Part shown: one piece after another, positions 29,294 through 39,472 of the stretch
How the letters are laid out: the number at the start of each line of letters is the position of its first letter
Numbering within the stretch: the first letter of the stretch is position 1
Assembly: GCA_016234685.1 (NCBI GenBank)
Contig: JACRAT010000036.1
Location: forward strand, 168,593-232,592
Source of the DNA: Nitrosomonadales bacterium
GTDB lineage: Bacteria > Pseudomonadota > Gammaproteobacteria > Burkholderiales > Gallionellaceae
Length of the DNA stretch: 64,000 nucleotides
Reading direction: 5' to 3'
Made by a program: the position numbers and the translations under genes
The notes under the pieces: model-generated
The model's database searches: none
What the model was told of the DNA's origin: nothing
What the model saw: only the letters and a program-made list of their open reading frames with translations

Positions 29294-29644
29294 GTGAAGA
29301 TAATTACAAGTATGCTCGCAGCAGCAAGTTTGATGGTGGCAGTAAATGCGATGGCGGCGGATATGCCTGAGTTGGCGAAGAAGAACAACTGCGTCGCCTG
29401 CCACGCGATCGACAAAAAGCGCGTCGGCCCAGCTTGGAAGGATGTTGCCAGCAAGTACAAGAGCGTTACGACCTACACCTACAAGGGTAAAGAGTATCCG
29501 CTGAAGGATGGTCTGCTTCAAAAGGTTTCGCAAGGTGGCTCTGGCGTTTGGGGTTCCATGCCGATGGCCGCTAACGATCCGGCTGGTAAGAATCAGGCCG
29601 AGATGAAGCAGTTGGTGGAATTCATTTTGGGGCTGGATAAATAA
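29294..29644 (+). CDS. Class I monohaem cytochrome c (c-551/c-552 type)
   Basis: A 116-residue periplasmic electron carrier. A signal peptide (to AVNAMA) is followed by the haem site CVACH (Cys33, Cys36, His37), the KRVGPAWKDVASKY block and a probable Met ligand in GVWGSMPMAAN, as in small soluble cytochromes of the c8 group. The start is GTG, five bases after AGGAGG. One base frame over, the sequence reads ATGTGA, a start directly followed by a stop, so the GTG is the only workable start. A TATGAT about 30 bases upstream may be the -10. It could serve respiratory chains, including metal oxidation, but context does not tell. Confidence 0.92.
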   Translation: MKIITSMLAAASLMVAVNAMAADMPELAKKNNCVACHAIDKKRVGPAWKDVASKYKSVTTYTYKGKEYPLKDGLLQKVSQGGSGVWGSMPMAANDPAGKNQAEMKQLVEFILGLDK

Positions 29645-29662
29645 TCCGACCGTCCCGGTAAT

Positions 29663-29693
29663 AAAGAGCCGACCTAGGTCGGCTCTTTTGTTT
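29663..29693 (+). terminator. Cytochrome c gene terminator
   Basis: A 12-bp perfect stem (29663-29674 with 29677-29688) is followed by TTTGTTT. The near-symmetrical A/T ends would let it act in both directions. Confidence 0.85.
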
Positions 29694-29704
29694 CCTGCGC
29701 TCCG

Positions 29705-29740
29705 AACGAAGAACCCCGCGTAAGCGGGGCTCTTCGTTTT
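29705..29740 (-). terminator. groEL terminator
   Basis: A 15-base arm pairing AACGAAGA(A)CCCCGC with GCGGGGC(T)CTTCGTT around a GTAA loop, 22 bases after the groEL stop. U-rich sequence follows on both strands, so it may be bidirectional. Confidence 0.75.
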
Positions 29741-29761
29741 ACAACGTGAAGCTAGGCTTCG

Positions 29762-31444
<1,683 letters not shown>

Positions 31445-31735
31445 TTAGGCTTCGACGATGCCGATGATGTCGTCTTCGCGCATAGTCAACAGCTCCTGGC
31501 CATCCAGCTTGAAGGCCTGACCGGAATACTTGCCGAACAGCACACGGTCGCCGACCTTCACGCTCATGGCACGTAGCTTGCCGTCATCACCGATCTTGCC
31601 ATTACCCACAGCGACGATCTCACCTTGGTCAGGCTTTTCGGCGGATGCGCCGGGAAGCACGATGCCGGAGGCAGTCTTAAGGTCTTCTTCAACGCGCTTG
31701 ACGATCACGCGGTCGCTCAATGGACGAATTTTCAT
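31445..31735 (-). CDS. groES: Co-chaperonin GroES (10 kDa)
   Basis: A 96-residue lid of the GroEL chamber: [17 protein letters not shown] at the start, the mobile loop near [16 protein letters not shown] and the [11 protein letters not shown] block. CAGGAGAA precedes the ATG. It heads groES-groEL and carries a sigma-32 promoter and a CIRCE-like operator in its leader. Confidence 0.99.
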   Translation of the reverse strand: MKIRPLSDRVIVKRVEEDLKTASGIVLPGASAEKPDQGEIVAVGNGKIGDDGKLRAMSVKVGDRVLFGKYSGQAFKLDGQELLTMREDDIIGIVEA

Positions 31736-31781
31736 GCTTGGTTCTCCTGAAACAATGGGTTGATTGATGCGGGGACGCAGT

Positions 31782-31808
31782 TTAGCACTCCCCCCCTGCG
31801 ACTGCCAA
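31782..31808 (-). promoter_or_regulatory. CIRCE operator (HrcA repressor site), one arm degenerate
   Basis: TTAGCACTC (31782-31790), nine bases, then GACTGCCAA (31800-31808). The first arm is the perfect consensus; the second matches GAGTGCTAA at 7 of 9. The spacing is the standard nine. It lies 47 bases before the groES ATG and overlaps the expected transcription start. Confidence 0.8.
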
Positions 31809-31809
31809 G

Positions 31810-31836
31810 AATGGGGGCTGAGGCCGGTATTTCAAG
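31810..31836 (-). promoter_or_regulatory. Sigma-32 (heat-shock) promoter of groES-groEL
   Basis: On the reverse strand CTTGAAA (complement of 31830-31836), 13 bases, then CCCCATT (complement of 31810-31816). Both elements equal the RpoH consensus. The start point would fall within the adjacent CIRCE site. Confidence 0.85.
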
Positions 31837-31911
31837 AGGGGGGAGAAAATTCGCAGCCTCGCACAGCCTGCTATAATTTGACCTCCTGACAACCCTCCTG
31901 CGACGAACCCC

Positions 31912-32850
31912 ATGAACACTCTCATTTGCGGCTCCATGGCTTACGACACCATCATGGTGTTCCACGACCAGTTCAAGAAGCACATCCTGCCGGAACAGCT
32001 CCACATCCTCAACGTCGCCTTTTTGGTGCCGACCATGCGCCGCGAATACGGCGGCTGCGCCGGCAACATCGCCTACAACCTGAAGCTGTTGGGTGGCAAT
32101 CCGCTGATCATGGCCACCGTCGGTGACGACTTCGAGCCATATGCCGCACGTCTGGATCGTCTCGCACTGGATCGCACCCACATCCGCCATGTACCGGGCA
32201 GCTTCACCGGCCAAGCCTTCATCACCACCGATCTGGACGATAACCAGATCACCGCCTTCCACCCCGGCGCGATGGGCTACTCCGAGCAGAATCAGGTCGG
32301 CCAAGCCGCCAACGTCACGCTGGGCATCGTCTCGCCGGATGGCCGCGACGGCATGATCCAGCACGCGCGCCAGTTCCAAGAAGCGGGCATCCCCTTCGTG
32401 TTCGACCCCGGCCAGGGTATGCCGATGTTCGGCGGCGAAGACCTACTGAACTTCATCGAGCAGGCGACCTATGTCACCGTCAACGACTACGAAGCCAAGC
32501 TGCTGCAAGACAAGACCGGCAGGAACATCGCCGAGATCGCCGGACAGGTGAAGGCGCTCATCATGACGCTGGGCGGCGAAGGCTCGGTGATCTACACCGA
32601 AGGAAAAGAGATCCGCATCCCCGGCGTGAAAGCCGCCGAAGTGCTCGACCCGACCGGTTGCGGCGACGCCTATCGCGCCGGTCTGCTGCACGGCATCCAG
32701 TCCGGCTGGGACTGGGAGACCACTGGCCGTCTGGCATCGCTGCTGGGTTCGTTGAAGATTGCCAGTCGCGGTGGCCAGAACCACGCGCCGACGCGCGATG
32801 AATTGTCCGCGCAGTTCCGCCTGCACTTCGGCTACGACTTGGTGTTGTGA
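31912..32850 (+). CDS. PfkB-family carbohydrate/nucleoside kinase (adenosine-kinase-like)
   Basis: A 312-residue ribokinase-fold kinase. The N-terminal LICGSMAYDTIMVF and the GGCAGNIAYNLKLLGG block are family signatures; the catalytic region is DPTGCGDAYRAGLLHG with the anion hole and catalytic Asp. FVFDPGQGMPMF and VTVNDYEAKLL fit adenosine-kinase-like proteins found in betaproteobacteria, but the substrate is not proven. A perfect TATAAT (31872-31877) is 35 bases upstream, with no clear -35. It diverges from groESL. The stop overlaps the next gene's ATG (TGATG). Confidence 0.88.
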   Translation: MNTLICGSMAYDTIMVFHDQFKKHILPEQLHILNVAFLVPTMRREYGGCAGNIAYNLKLLGGNPLIMATVGDDFEPYAARLDRLALDRTHIRHVPGSFTGQAFITTDLDDNQITAFHPGAMGYSEQNQVGQAANVTLGIVSPDGRDGMIQHARQFQEAGIPFVFDPGQGMPMFGGEDLLNFIEQATYVTVNDYEAKLLQDKTGRNIAEIAGQVKALIMTLGGEGSVIYTEGKEIRIPGVKAAEVLDPTGCGDAYRAGLLHGIQSGWDWETTGRLASLLGSLKIASRGGQNHAPTRDELSAQFRLHFGYDLVL

Positions 32851-33347
32851 TGCGGTGCGCGCCTCTCCTGATCGCCACCCTGCTGCTGGTAGCTTGCGCC
32901 CATCCCGCCGGGAAGCCCAACGCCAACGCAGGCCGTGACGGCAAAGAGATCGTCCGCGTAGGCGTGGTCGAGTCCGTCTCGCCCAAAGACATGCCTGATG
33001 AGGGCGGCAGCTCCGGCTACTTCTTCGGGGGCACGATGGGCAGCATAGGCGGAGCGGTGCTGGGCAGCGGGCGTGGCTCGGTCGTAGGCTCAGTGCTGGG
33101 AGGGACTTTGGGCGGCAACGCTGGAGGGGCGGCACAAAACAGCGGCATCATTCCCGGTCAGGAGATCTGGGTCAAGCTCGACGGCAAAACCGACCCGCTC
33201 ATCATCGACCAAGAAGTGAAACCGGGGCTGGAATTCAAAGTCGGCGAGCGAGTGCGCGTGGTGCGAGGCAAACGTGGTCAGGAACAGCTAGAGCACGAAT
33301 CCGTCAGGGACGAGCCCGAGCCCAGCCCAACACTCCCCAAACCTTAG
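32850..33347 (+). CDS. Glycine-zipper outer-membrane lipoprotein (SlyB-like)
   Basis: A 165-residue lipoprotein. The lipobox LLVAC places the acylated Cys at residue 16. A VGVVESVSPKD segment precedes a glycine zipper (MGSIGGAVLGSGRGSVVGS, then LGGTLGGNAGGAA), as in SlyB/PcpY-type proteins, and a C-terminal domain (GQEIWVKLDGKTDPLIIDQE, VKVGERVRVVRG-like) resembles theirs. Such proteins stabilise the outer membrane. The frame has a GTG one codon earlier, but the ATG overlapping the kinase stop is preferred. Confidence 0.82.
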   Translation: MRCAPLLIATLLLVACAHPAGKPNANAGRDGKEIVRVGVVESVSPKDMPDEGGSSGYFFGGTMGSIGGAVLGSGRGSVVGSVLGGTLGGNAGGAAQNSGIIPGQEIWVKLDGKTDPLIIDQEVKPGLEFKVGERVRVVRGKRGQEQLEHESVRDEPEPSPTLPKP

Positions 33348-33365
33348 CGTCCCCAGTTCTCCTCC

Positions 33366-34235
33366 GTGACTCCGGCCATCGAATCCGCCCTGCATTGCAT
33401 CCTCGGGGCGGGATTCGATCTTCAGCGCAGCGTGCCGTTAAGCGGTGGCTGCATCAATCAAGCGTTCCGCCTCGAAGGCCGGGACGGTTCGCGTTATTTC
33501 ATTAAGCTGAACGCTGCCGAAAAACTGCCCATGTTCGCTACCGAACACGCTGGTTTGGCGGCGATGGCGGACACGCACAGCATCCGCGTACCGCGCCCCA
33601 TCACTCACGGCATCACTGGAAATCAGGCGTTTCTGCTGCTGGAATGGCTGGAACTGCATGAACACGGCGACGCACGGATGCTGGGCGAACGCCTAGCGTC
33701 CCTGCACCAAGCCACAGCTCCCGGCTTCGGTTTCGCTCAGGACAATTTCATCGGCAACACCCCGCAACCAAACGGTTGGCTGGATGACTGGGTGGAATTC
33801 TGGCAGATGCGGCGACTGGGCTTTCAACTCGAACTAGCAGCGCAGAACGGCTACCGCTTCGGTGCATCCGGTGAGCGCTTGCTCACGGCACTTCCCGCAT
33901 TCTTCAAAGGTTACACTCCGCGTCCAGCACTGCTGCACGGCGATCTATGGAGCGGCAATCACAGCTATCTGGGCGATGGCTCACCGGTGCTCTTCGACCC
34001 CGCGCCCTATTACGGCGATCACGAGGCCGACCTAGCGATGACGGAACTATTCGGCGGATTCAGCCCGGATTTCTACGCCGCCTACCGCTCCCATGTTCCA
34101 CTGGATGCGGGCTACCCGGTGCGCCGTGAGTTGTACAACCTGTATCACATCCTCAACCACGCCAATCTGTTCGGCGCTGGCTATGCCAAGCAAGCGGAGG
34201 ACATGATGCGACGCCTGCTGACCGAGATTGGCTAA
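33366..34235 (+). CDS. Fructosamine kinase family protein (ketosamine-3-kinase-like)
   Basis: A 289-residue APH-fold kinase of the FN3K family, which repairs glycated proteins by phosphorylating ketosamines. Motifs: SGGCINQAFRL (nucleotide loop), FIKLNAAEKLPMF with the ATP Lys, the catalytic LLHGDLWSGN and the metal-binding DPAPYYGDHEADLAM. The frame starts at GTG without a clear ribosome site, so the start is uncertain. Its TAA shares bases with the stop of the converging RND gene (34232-34235). Confidence 0.9.
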   Translation: MTPAIESALHCILGAGFDLQRSVPLSGGCINQAFRLEGRDGSRYFIKLNAAEKLPMFATEHAGLAAMADTHSIRVPRPITHGITGNQAFLLLEWLELHEHGDARMLGERLASLHQATAPGFGFAQDNFIGNTPQPNGWLDDWVEFWQMRRLGFQLELAAQNGYRFGASGERLLTALPAFFKGYTPRPALLHGDLWSGNHSYLGDGSPVLFDPAPYYGDHEADLAMTELFGGFSPDFYAAYRSHVPLDAGYPVRRELYNLYHILNHANLFGAGYAKQAEDMMRRLLTEIG

Positions 34236-37200
34236 TGCCGCTCCTTTTCCGGGAAAAGGCGGCGCACCACCACGAAGAACAAGGGGATCAAGAACACCGC
34301 CAGCAGCGTGGCCGTGACCATGCCGCCCATCACCCCCGTGCCGATGGCATGGCGGCTGTTAGCCCCTGCGCCGGTGGAGATCGCCAGCGGCAACACCCCG
34401 AAGATGAAGGCGATAGAGGTCATCAGAATCGGGCGGAAACGCAAACGGCACGCTTCGGTGGTCGCCTCGATCAGGCCATGTCCGCTCTGCTGCAACTCGC
34501 GCGCGAACTGGATGATGAGGATCGCATTCTTGGCCGCCAGCCCGATGATGACGATAAGCCCGACGCGAAAGTAGATGTCGTTGGGCAAGCCGCGCATCGT
34601 CACCGCCAGCACCGAGCCAAGAATGCCGATGGGAACCACCATCAGCACCGCGACCGGGATCGACCAGCTTTCGTACAGCGCAGCCAGACACAGGAACACC
34701 GCCACGAGGGACAGCGCATACAGCAAGGGGGCCTGGCTGCCGGAGAGCTTTTCTTCGTTGGACGAGCCGGACCACTCGAAACCTATCCCCGGCGGCAGCT
34801 TGGCGGCAATACCTTCCATCACGGCCAGCGCTTCGCCGCTGCTGTGTCCCGGCGCGGGCGTACCCGCCAGCTTCATCGAGGGCAAGCCGTTGTAACGGTC
34901 AAGCTTGGGCGAACCGACCACCCAGCGCGGCGTAGCAATCTCGGAGAGCTGCACCATGCCGCCCTGCGCATTGCGCACCGGCAAGCGCAAGATCTGCTCG
35001 ACCGTCGCGCGGGCCTCGGCCTCAGCCTGCATCTGTACCCGCAGGATGCGTCCGGCGCGGACGAAATCGTTGATGTAAGCCACGCCCAGCGCGGATTGCA
35101 GCGTCTCGTTCAGCTTCGCCACATCTATCCCCAGCGCCTGCGCTTTCAGCCGGTCGATGTCCAGTTGCAACTGCGGGCCGGCCTCTTGGCCCTCCGGCCT
35201 CACCCCGGTCAGAACGGGATTCTGGCCGGCCATGCCGAGCGCCATGTTGCGCGCTTCCAGCAACTTGTCGCGGCCCACGCCGCCCCGGTCCTGCAAACGG
35301 AAGTCGAAACCGCCCACAGCCGCCAACTCTGGGATGGGCGGGACGTTGATGGAGAAAATCATCGCCTGCTTGATACGGAACAGCGCCATGTTGGCGCGCT
35401 GCACCAAGGAGCTGGCGGATGACTCCGGCGCAGGCCGTTCGTCCCAATCCTTGAGGCGGACAAAGGCGATGGCCGCATTTTGGCCACGTCCGAAGAAAGA
35501 GAAACCCGCCACGCCGATGACGTGAGCCACTTCCGGCTGCTTCATGTAGAACCGCTCGGCTTGCGCCAATACCTCAAGCGTGCGCTCCTGCGTCGCTCCC
35601 GGCGGCAACTGCATCACGCTGATGAAATAGCCTTGATCCTCTTCCGGCAGAAAGCTGGTGGGCAACCGTGAGAACATCCAACCGGTGATCGCCACGATCA
35701 GCAGGTACAGCACGAAATAGCGTCCGCTACGTTGCAATACCCGCGCCACTCCGGCGCGATAGCCTTGCGTGGTGCGGAAGAACAGTCGGTTGAACCAGCC
35801 GAAGAAGCCGCGCTGGGTGCGGATGTCCGGCGCGGGCGTGTGCTTCAACACGGTGGCGCACAAGGCAGGCGTCAGCGACAAGGCCATCAGCGCGGAGAAG
35901 GCGATCGCCAGCACCAAGGTCACGGCGAACTGGCGATAGATCGCGCCGACCGAGCCGCCGAAGAAAGCCATCGGCACGAACACGGCGATCAGCACCAGAC
36001 TGATGGCGATGATGGCACCGAAGATCTGGCCCATCGCTTTGCGTGTCGCCTCGCGTGGCGACAGCCCTTCCTCTCGCATGATGCGCTCGACGCTCTCCAC
36101 CACCACGATGGCGTCGTCCACCACGATGCCGATGGCCAGCACCATGGCGAACAAGGTGAGGATGTTGATCGAATAGCCCATGAAATACAGGCCGACGGTC
36201 GCGCCGGTCAGCGCAACGGGAACGACCACCGAGGGAATGATGGTGGCGCGCAGATTCTCCAGAAACAGGAACAACACGAGGAACACCATCAGCATCGCCT
36301 CGGCCAGCGTCTTCAGCACCTCGCGGATGGAGATGTCCACGAAGCGGGAGGTATCGTAAGGTGCGACCCATTCCACCCCTTTGGGGAAGAACTTGGATAG
36401 TTCGCTCATTCTGGCTTTGACCGCCTGGGCTGTTGCCAGCGCATTGGCTCCCGGCGCGAGGCGGATGCCGATAGCCGAGGCGGGCTGCCCGTCCAGCCGG
36501 GCGGAGATGGCGTAATCCTGCGCGCCCAGCTCTACCCGTGCGACATCACGCACCCGCACTGTCGAGCCGTTAGGATTGGTACGGACGATGATGTTGCCGA
36601 ACTCTTCCGGCGTGGACATGCGCCCCTTGGTGACGATGACGGCGTTCAGTTGCTGGCCTGCGGCGGCGGGCAGTTGGCCCAGTTCACCGGTCGCCAGTTG
36701 GATGTTCTGTGCGCGCACTGCGGCGGCCACATCGCCCGGCGTCAGCTGGTAACTGAACAGCCGCTCCGGCTTCAGCCACAAACGCATCGAATATTCCGTG
36801 CCGAACAGAATGGCCTCGCCCACGCCCGGCACGCGGCGGATGCTTTCCAGCACACTCGAAGCGGCATAGCTGCCCAGCGCGACGAAGTCTTGACTGTGAT
36901 CCGGCGAGAACAGCGCGACGAACATCAGATAGTTGCGCGCGGATTTGCCCACGTTGATGCCCAGCCGCCGCACATCTTCGGGTAACCGCGCCTCGGTACG
37001 CTTGATGCGGTTCTGAATCTCGACCGAAGCCACGTCCAGATCGCTTCCCGCCTCAAAGGTCAGGGTGATCGTGCCCACACCTTGTTCGGAGGCCGACTCC
37101 ATGTACAGCAGGTGGTCGATACCATTCATCTCCTGTTCGACCAACGCGACGGCGGTCTCTTCCACCACCTGCGCCGACGCTCCCGGATAGTTGATGGTGA

Positions 37201-37336
37201 CGGCCAAGCCCGGCGGGGCGACTGGCGGATAGGCAGAGACGGGCAAGCTGCGCAGCGCCAAACCGCCCGCCAGCAGAATGATGAGGGCGATCACCCAGGC
37301 GAAGATGGGCCGGTCGATGAAGAATCTGGCGAACAC
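34232..37336 (-). CDS. RND multidrug efflux permease (HAE-1 family, AcrB/MexB-like)
   Basis: A 1034-residue inner-membrane proton/drug antiporter. N-terminal FFIDRPIFAWVIALIILLAGGLA, then the large periplasmic loop, the transmembrane proton-relay Asp pair in GIVVDDAIVVVESVERIM and the second half-repeat. The length is normal for HAE-1 pumps. It sits 11 bases (to the annotated ends) after the adaptor gene on the same strand. No outer-membrane channel gene follows; TolC or OprM must come from elsewhere. Confidence 0.96.
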   Translation of the reverse strand: MFARFFIDRPIFAWVIALIILLAGGLALRSLPVSAYPPVAPPGLAVTINYPGASAQVVEETAVALVEQEMNGIDHLLYMESASEQGVGTITLTFEAGSDLDVASVEIQNRIKRTEARLPEDVRRLGINVGKSARNYLMFVALFSPDHSQDFVALGSYAASSVLESIRRVPGVGEAILFGTEYSMRLWLKPERLFSYQLTPGDVAAAVRAQNIQLATGELGQLPAAAGQQLNAVIVTKGRMSTPEEFGNIIVRTNPNGSTVRVRDVARVELGAQDYAISARLDGQPASAIGIRLAPGANALATAQAVKARMSELSKFFPKGVEWVAPYDTSRFVDISIREVLKTLAEAMLMVFLVLFLFLENLRATIIPSVVVPVALTGATVGLYFMGYSINILTLFAMVLAIGIVVDDAIVVVESVERIMREEGLSPREATRKAMGQIFGAIIAISLVLIAVFVPMAFFGGSVGAIYRQFAVTLVLAIAFSALMALSLTPALCATVLKHTPAPDIRTQRGFFGWFNRLFFRTTQGYRAGVARVLQRSGRYFVLYLLIVAITGWMFSRLPTSFLPEEDQGYFISVMQLPPGATQERTLEVLAQAERFYMKQPEVAHVIGVAGFSFFGRGQNAAIAFVRLKDWDERPAPESSASSLVQRANMALFRIKQAMIFSINVPPIPELAAVGGFDFRLQDRGGVGRDKLLEARNMALGMAGQNPVLTGVRPEGQEAGPQLQLDIDRLKAQALGIDVAKLNETLQSALGVAYINDFVRAGRILRVQMQAEAEARATVEQILRLPVRNAQGGMVQLSEIATPRWVVGSPKLDRYNGLPSMKLAGTPAPGHSSGEALAVMEGIAAKLPPGIGFEWSGSSNEEKLSGSQAPLLYALSLVAVFLCLAALYESWSIPVAVLMVVPIGILGSVLAVTMRGLPNDIYFRVGLIVIIGLAAKNAILIIQFARELQQSGHGLIEATTEACRLRFRPILMTSIAFIFGVLPLAISTGAGANSRHAIGTGVMGGMVTATLLAVFLIPLFFVVVRRLFPEKERH

Positions 37337-37347
37337 GATGCGGCTCC

Positions 37348-38466
37348 TTACTTGGCGCGGGCCGCAGCCGCCGGCTCTAGCACCACCGGCTTCACCACGC
37401 TGCCGGGGCGTGCCTTCTGGATGCCGTTGACGATGACCAGCTCACCCGGATTCAGCCCTTCGCTGATGACAAAATCGCCACCCGACATGCCGCCAGTCTT
37501 GACCGGATGCGGCGCGACCTTGCCGTCTGCCGCGACGACCAGCACGAACTGCCCCTGCGGCCCAGCTTGCACGGCGCGCTGAGGAATGCTGATGCCATTG
37601 TCCAGCGCGGCCTCGGAGAAACGCACGCGGACGAACATGCCGGGCAGCAACTCGTGCTCAGGATTAGGGAACTCGGCCCGCATCGACACGCTGCCCGTGC
37701 CGGGATCGACCGCCAAATCGGAGAACACCAGCTTGCCGGGCAAGCGGTAGACACTGCTATCTTCCAGCACCAGCTCGACCTGCGTCGTACCGGAGCGTTT
37801 CAGCGTTCCACCCTTGATGGCTTGCCGCAAACGCAGCAGGTCTACCCCGGATTGGGTGAAGTCAGCATAGACGGTCGAGATCTGCTCAATGGTAGCCAGA
37901 TGGGTGGCATCGCCGCGCCCGACCAGCGCCCCCTCTGTCACCAGTGCGCGACCGATGCGGCCCGCGATCGGCGCAGGCACGCGGGTGTTGTCCAAATCGA
38001 GTCTGGCGCGCGCAAGGGCGGCCTCGGCTTGTTTGTGTTTGGCTTCGGCTAGCTCGAAATCCTGCTGGTTCACCGCGCGGAACTCGAACAGCCGCTTGTA
38101 GCGCGTCAGATTCTGCCGGGCGACGGCCTCGTCTGCCTGCGCAGCATCGAAGGCAGCCTGATAGTTGCGGGCATCGATCCTGAACAAGGTCTCGCCCGCT
38201 CGCACATCGCTGCCTTCGCTGAACATGCGCTGCTCGACGATGCCCTCGACCCGCGCCCGCACCTGCGCCGTACGATAGGCCTGAAGACGTCCCGGCAGAT
38301 CGCGCGTCAACACCGGCGAACCGCTGGCGACCGCGATCACATCCACCTCCGCAGGCGGCATCGCGCCAGCTGGGCCGGGGCCGCCTGCAGGTTTTTCGTC
38401 ATGTCCGCAAGCAGACAGCAACATCGCCAGAGCGGCGACCATGAGGAATCCCGATTGTTTTTTCAT
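37348..38466 (-). CDS. RND efflux periplasmic adaptor (membrane fusion protein, AcrA-like)
   Basis: From the ATG at 38466 it is 372 residues, starting with a lipoprotein signal (LAMLLSACGHDE, acylated Cys). The lipoyl/hairpin part is marked by VRARVEGIVEQRMFSEGSDVRAGETLF (abridged) and the alpha-helical hairpin by FDAAQADEAVARQNLTRYKR. The C-terminal beta-barrel and membrane-proximal parts follow (VRVRFSEAALDNGISIPQRAV). The upstream ATG at 38490 would add eight residues before the signal. It pairs with the HAE-1 pump and follows apaH by 51 bases. Confidence 0.95.
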   Translation of the reverse strand: MKKQSGFLMVAALAMLLSACGHDEKPAGGPGPAGAMPPAEVDVIAVASGSPVLTRDLPGRLQAYRTAQVRARVEGIVEQRMFSEGSDVRAGETLFRIDARNYQAAFDAAQADEAVARQNLTRYKRLFEFRAVNQQDFELAEAKHKQAEAALARARLDLDNTRVPAPIAGRIGRALVTEGALVGRGDATHLATIEQISTVYADFTQSGVDLLRLRQAIKGGTLKRSGTTQVELVLEDSSVYRLPGKLVFSDLAVDPGTGSVSMRAEFPNPEHELLPGMFVRVRFSEAALDNGISIPQRAVQAGPQGQFVLVVAADGKVAPHPVKTGGMSGGDFVISEGLNPGELVIVNGIQKARPGSVVKPVVLEPAAAARAK

Positions 38467-38517
38467 TGCAGACACTCCAAACCTTTGCATCAGCCACCGC
38501 GCTCTTGAGCCGCAGCG

Positions 38518-39345
38518 CTACTTCCAATCTTTCGCTACTGGCTGCGTCAGACAGGGCACTTGGAACAACTGCCGATCTTCTAGGCGGATCGCCGTCAACA
38601 TCCCGCCCCACAGACAGCCGGTGTCCAATGCGATTATATCTTTGCGCAGCATTAACCCCAGCGCCGACCAATGTCCGCACACCACTGTCGTATCGGTACT
38701 AGCCCGGTGCGGCGCATCGAACCAAGGCAGATAGCCAGCCGGGACGTTCTGCAACTCGCCCTTGAATTTGAATTCCATCGCGCCCGATGGGGTGCAGACT
38801 CGCAGCCGGGTACAGGCGTTGATGATCACGCGCAGCCGATCATAACCGCTCAGGCTGTCGTCCCATTGCACCGGCTGATTGCCGTAAAGATGGGCGAACA
38901 ACTCGCGGTAATCCGGGCCGTGCAACGCCGCCTCCACCTCCGCCACCAGCGCCATCGCTTGTGCCACCGACCATTGCGGCAGCAACCCAGCATGTACCAG
39001 CACGTAGCCATTCTCGGCATGAAACAGCTTTTGCGCGCGCAGCCAGGTGAGCAAGTCCTCCCTGTCTGGTGCATTCAGCACGTTGCCCATCGTGTCTCCG
39101 GGGTGCGAGCGCCCCAACCCCTCGGCCAGCGCCAATAGAGAAATATCGTGATTACCTAGCACCGTGACTGCGGCATCACCCAGCGATTTGACCAGTCGCA
39201 ACACTCCTAGCGAGTCTGGCCCGCGATTGACCAAGTCTCCGACCAGCCAGAGTTTATCCTGCACCGGATCAAAGCGGCATACCTCCAGCAGCCGCTTCAG
39301 CTCGTCGCCGCAGCCCTGAATGTCGCCGATTGCATAAGTAGCCAT
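38518..39345 (-). CDS. apaH: Bis(5'-nucleosyl)-tetraphosphatase, symmetrical (ApaH)
   Basis: A 275-residue metallophosphatase that splits Ap4A to two ADP. Metal-binding motifs: [25 protein letters not shown] and VLGNHD, then [11 protein letters not shown] and CGHWSALG. The length is normal. It is transcribed toward the RND genes; a TAAAAT on the forward strand at 39359-39364 belongs rather to the mfd side. Confidence 0.96.
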   Translation of the reverse strand: MATYAIGDIQGCGDELKRLLEVCRFDPVQDKLWLVGDLVNRGPDSLGVLRLVKSLGDAAVTVLGNHDISLLALAEGLGRSHPGDTMGNVLNAPDREDLLTWLRAQKLFHAENGYVLVHAGLLPQWSVAQAMALVAEVEAALHGPDYRELFAHLYGNQPVQWDDSLSGYDRLRVIINACTRLRVCTPSGAMEFKFKGELQNVPAGYLPWFDAPHRASTDTTVVCGHWSALGLMLRKDIIALDTGCLWGGMLTAIRLEDRQLFQVPCLTQPVAKDWK

Positions 39346-39472
39346 GCCTGAATCCCGGTAAAATGTGGCATGAGAGTAACAGAAAACCGAATCGCCCCCG
39401 ATTCATTGCCGACAACCGCAGAGGTGGCTAGGCCAGAAAAGCGCGGGTAAACTAGCGCCACACACCATATCT

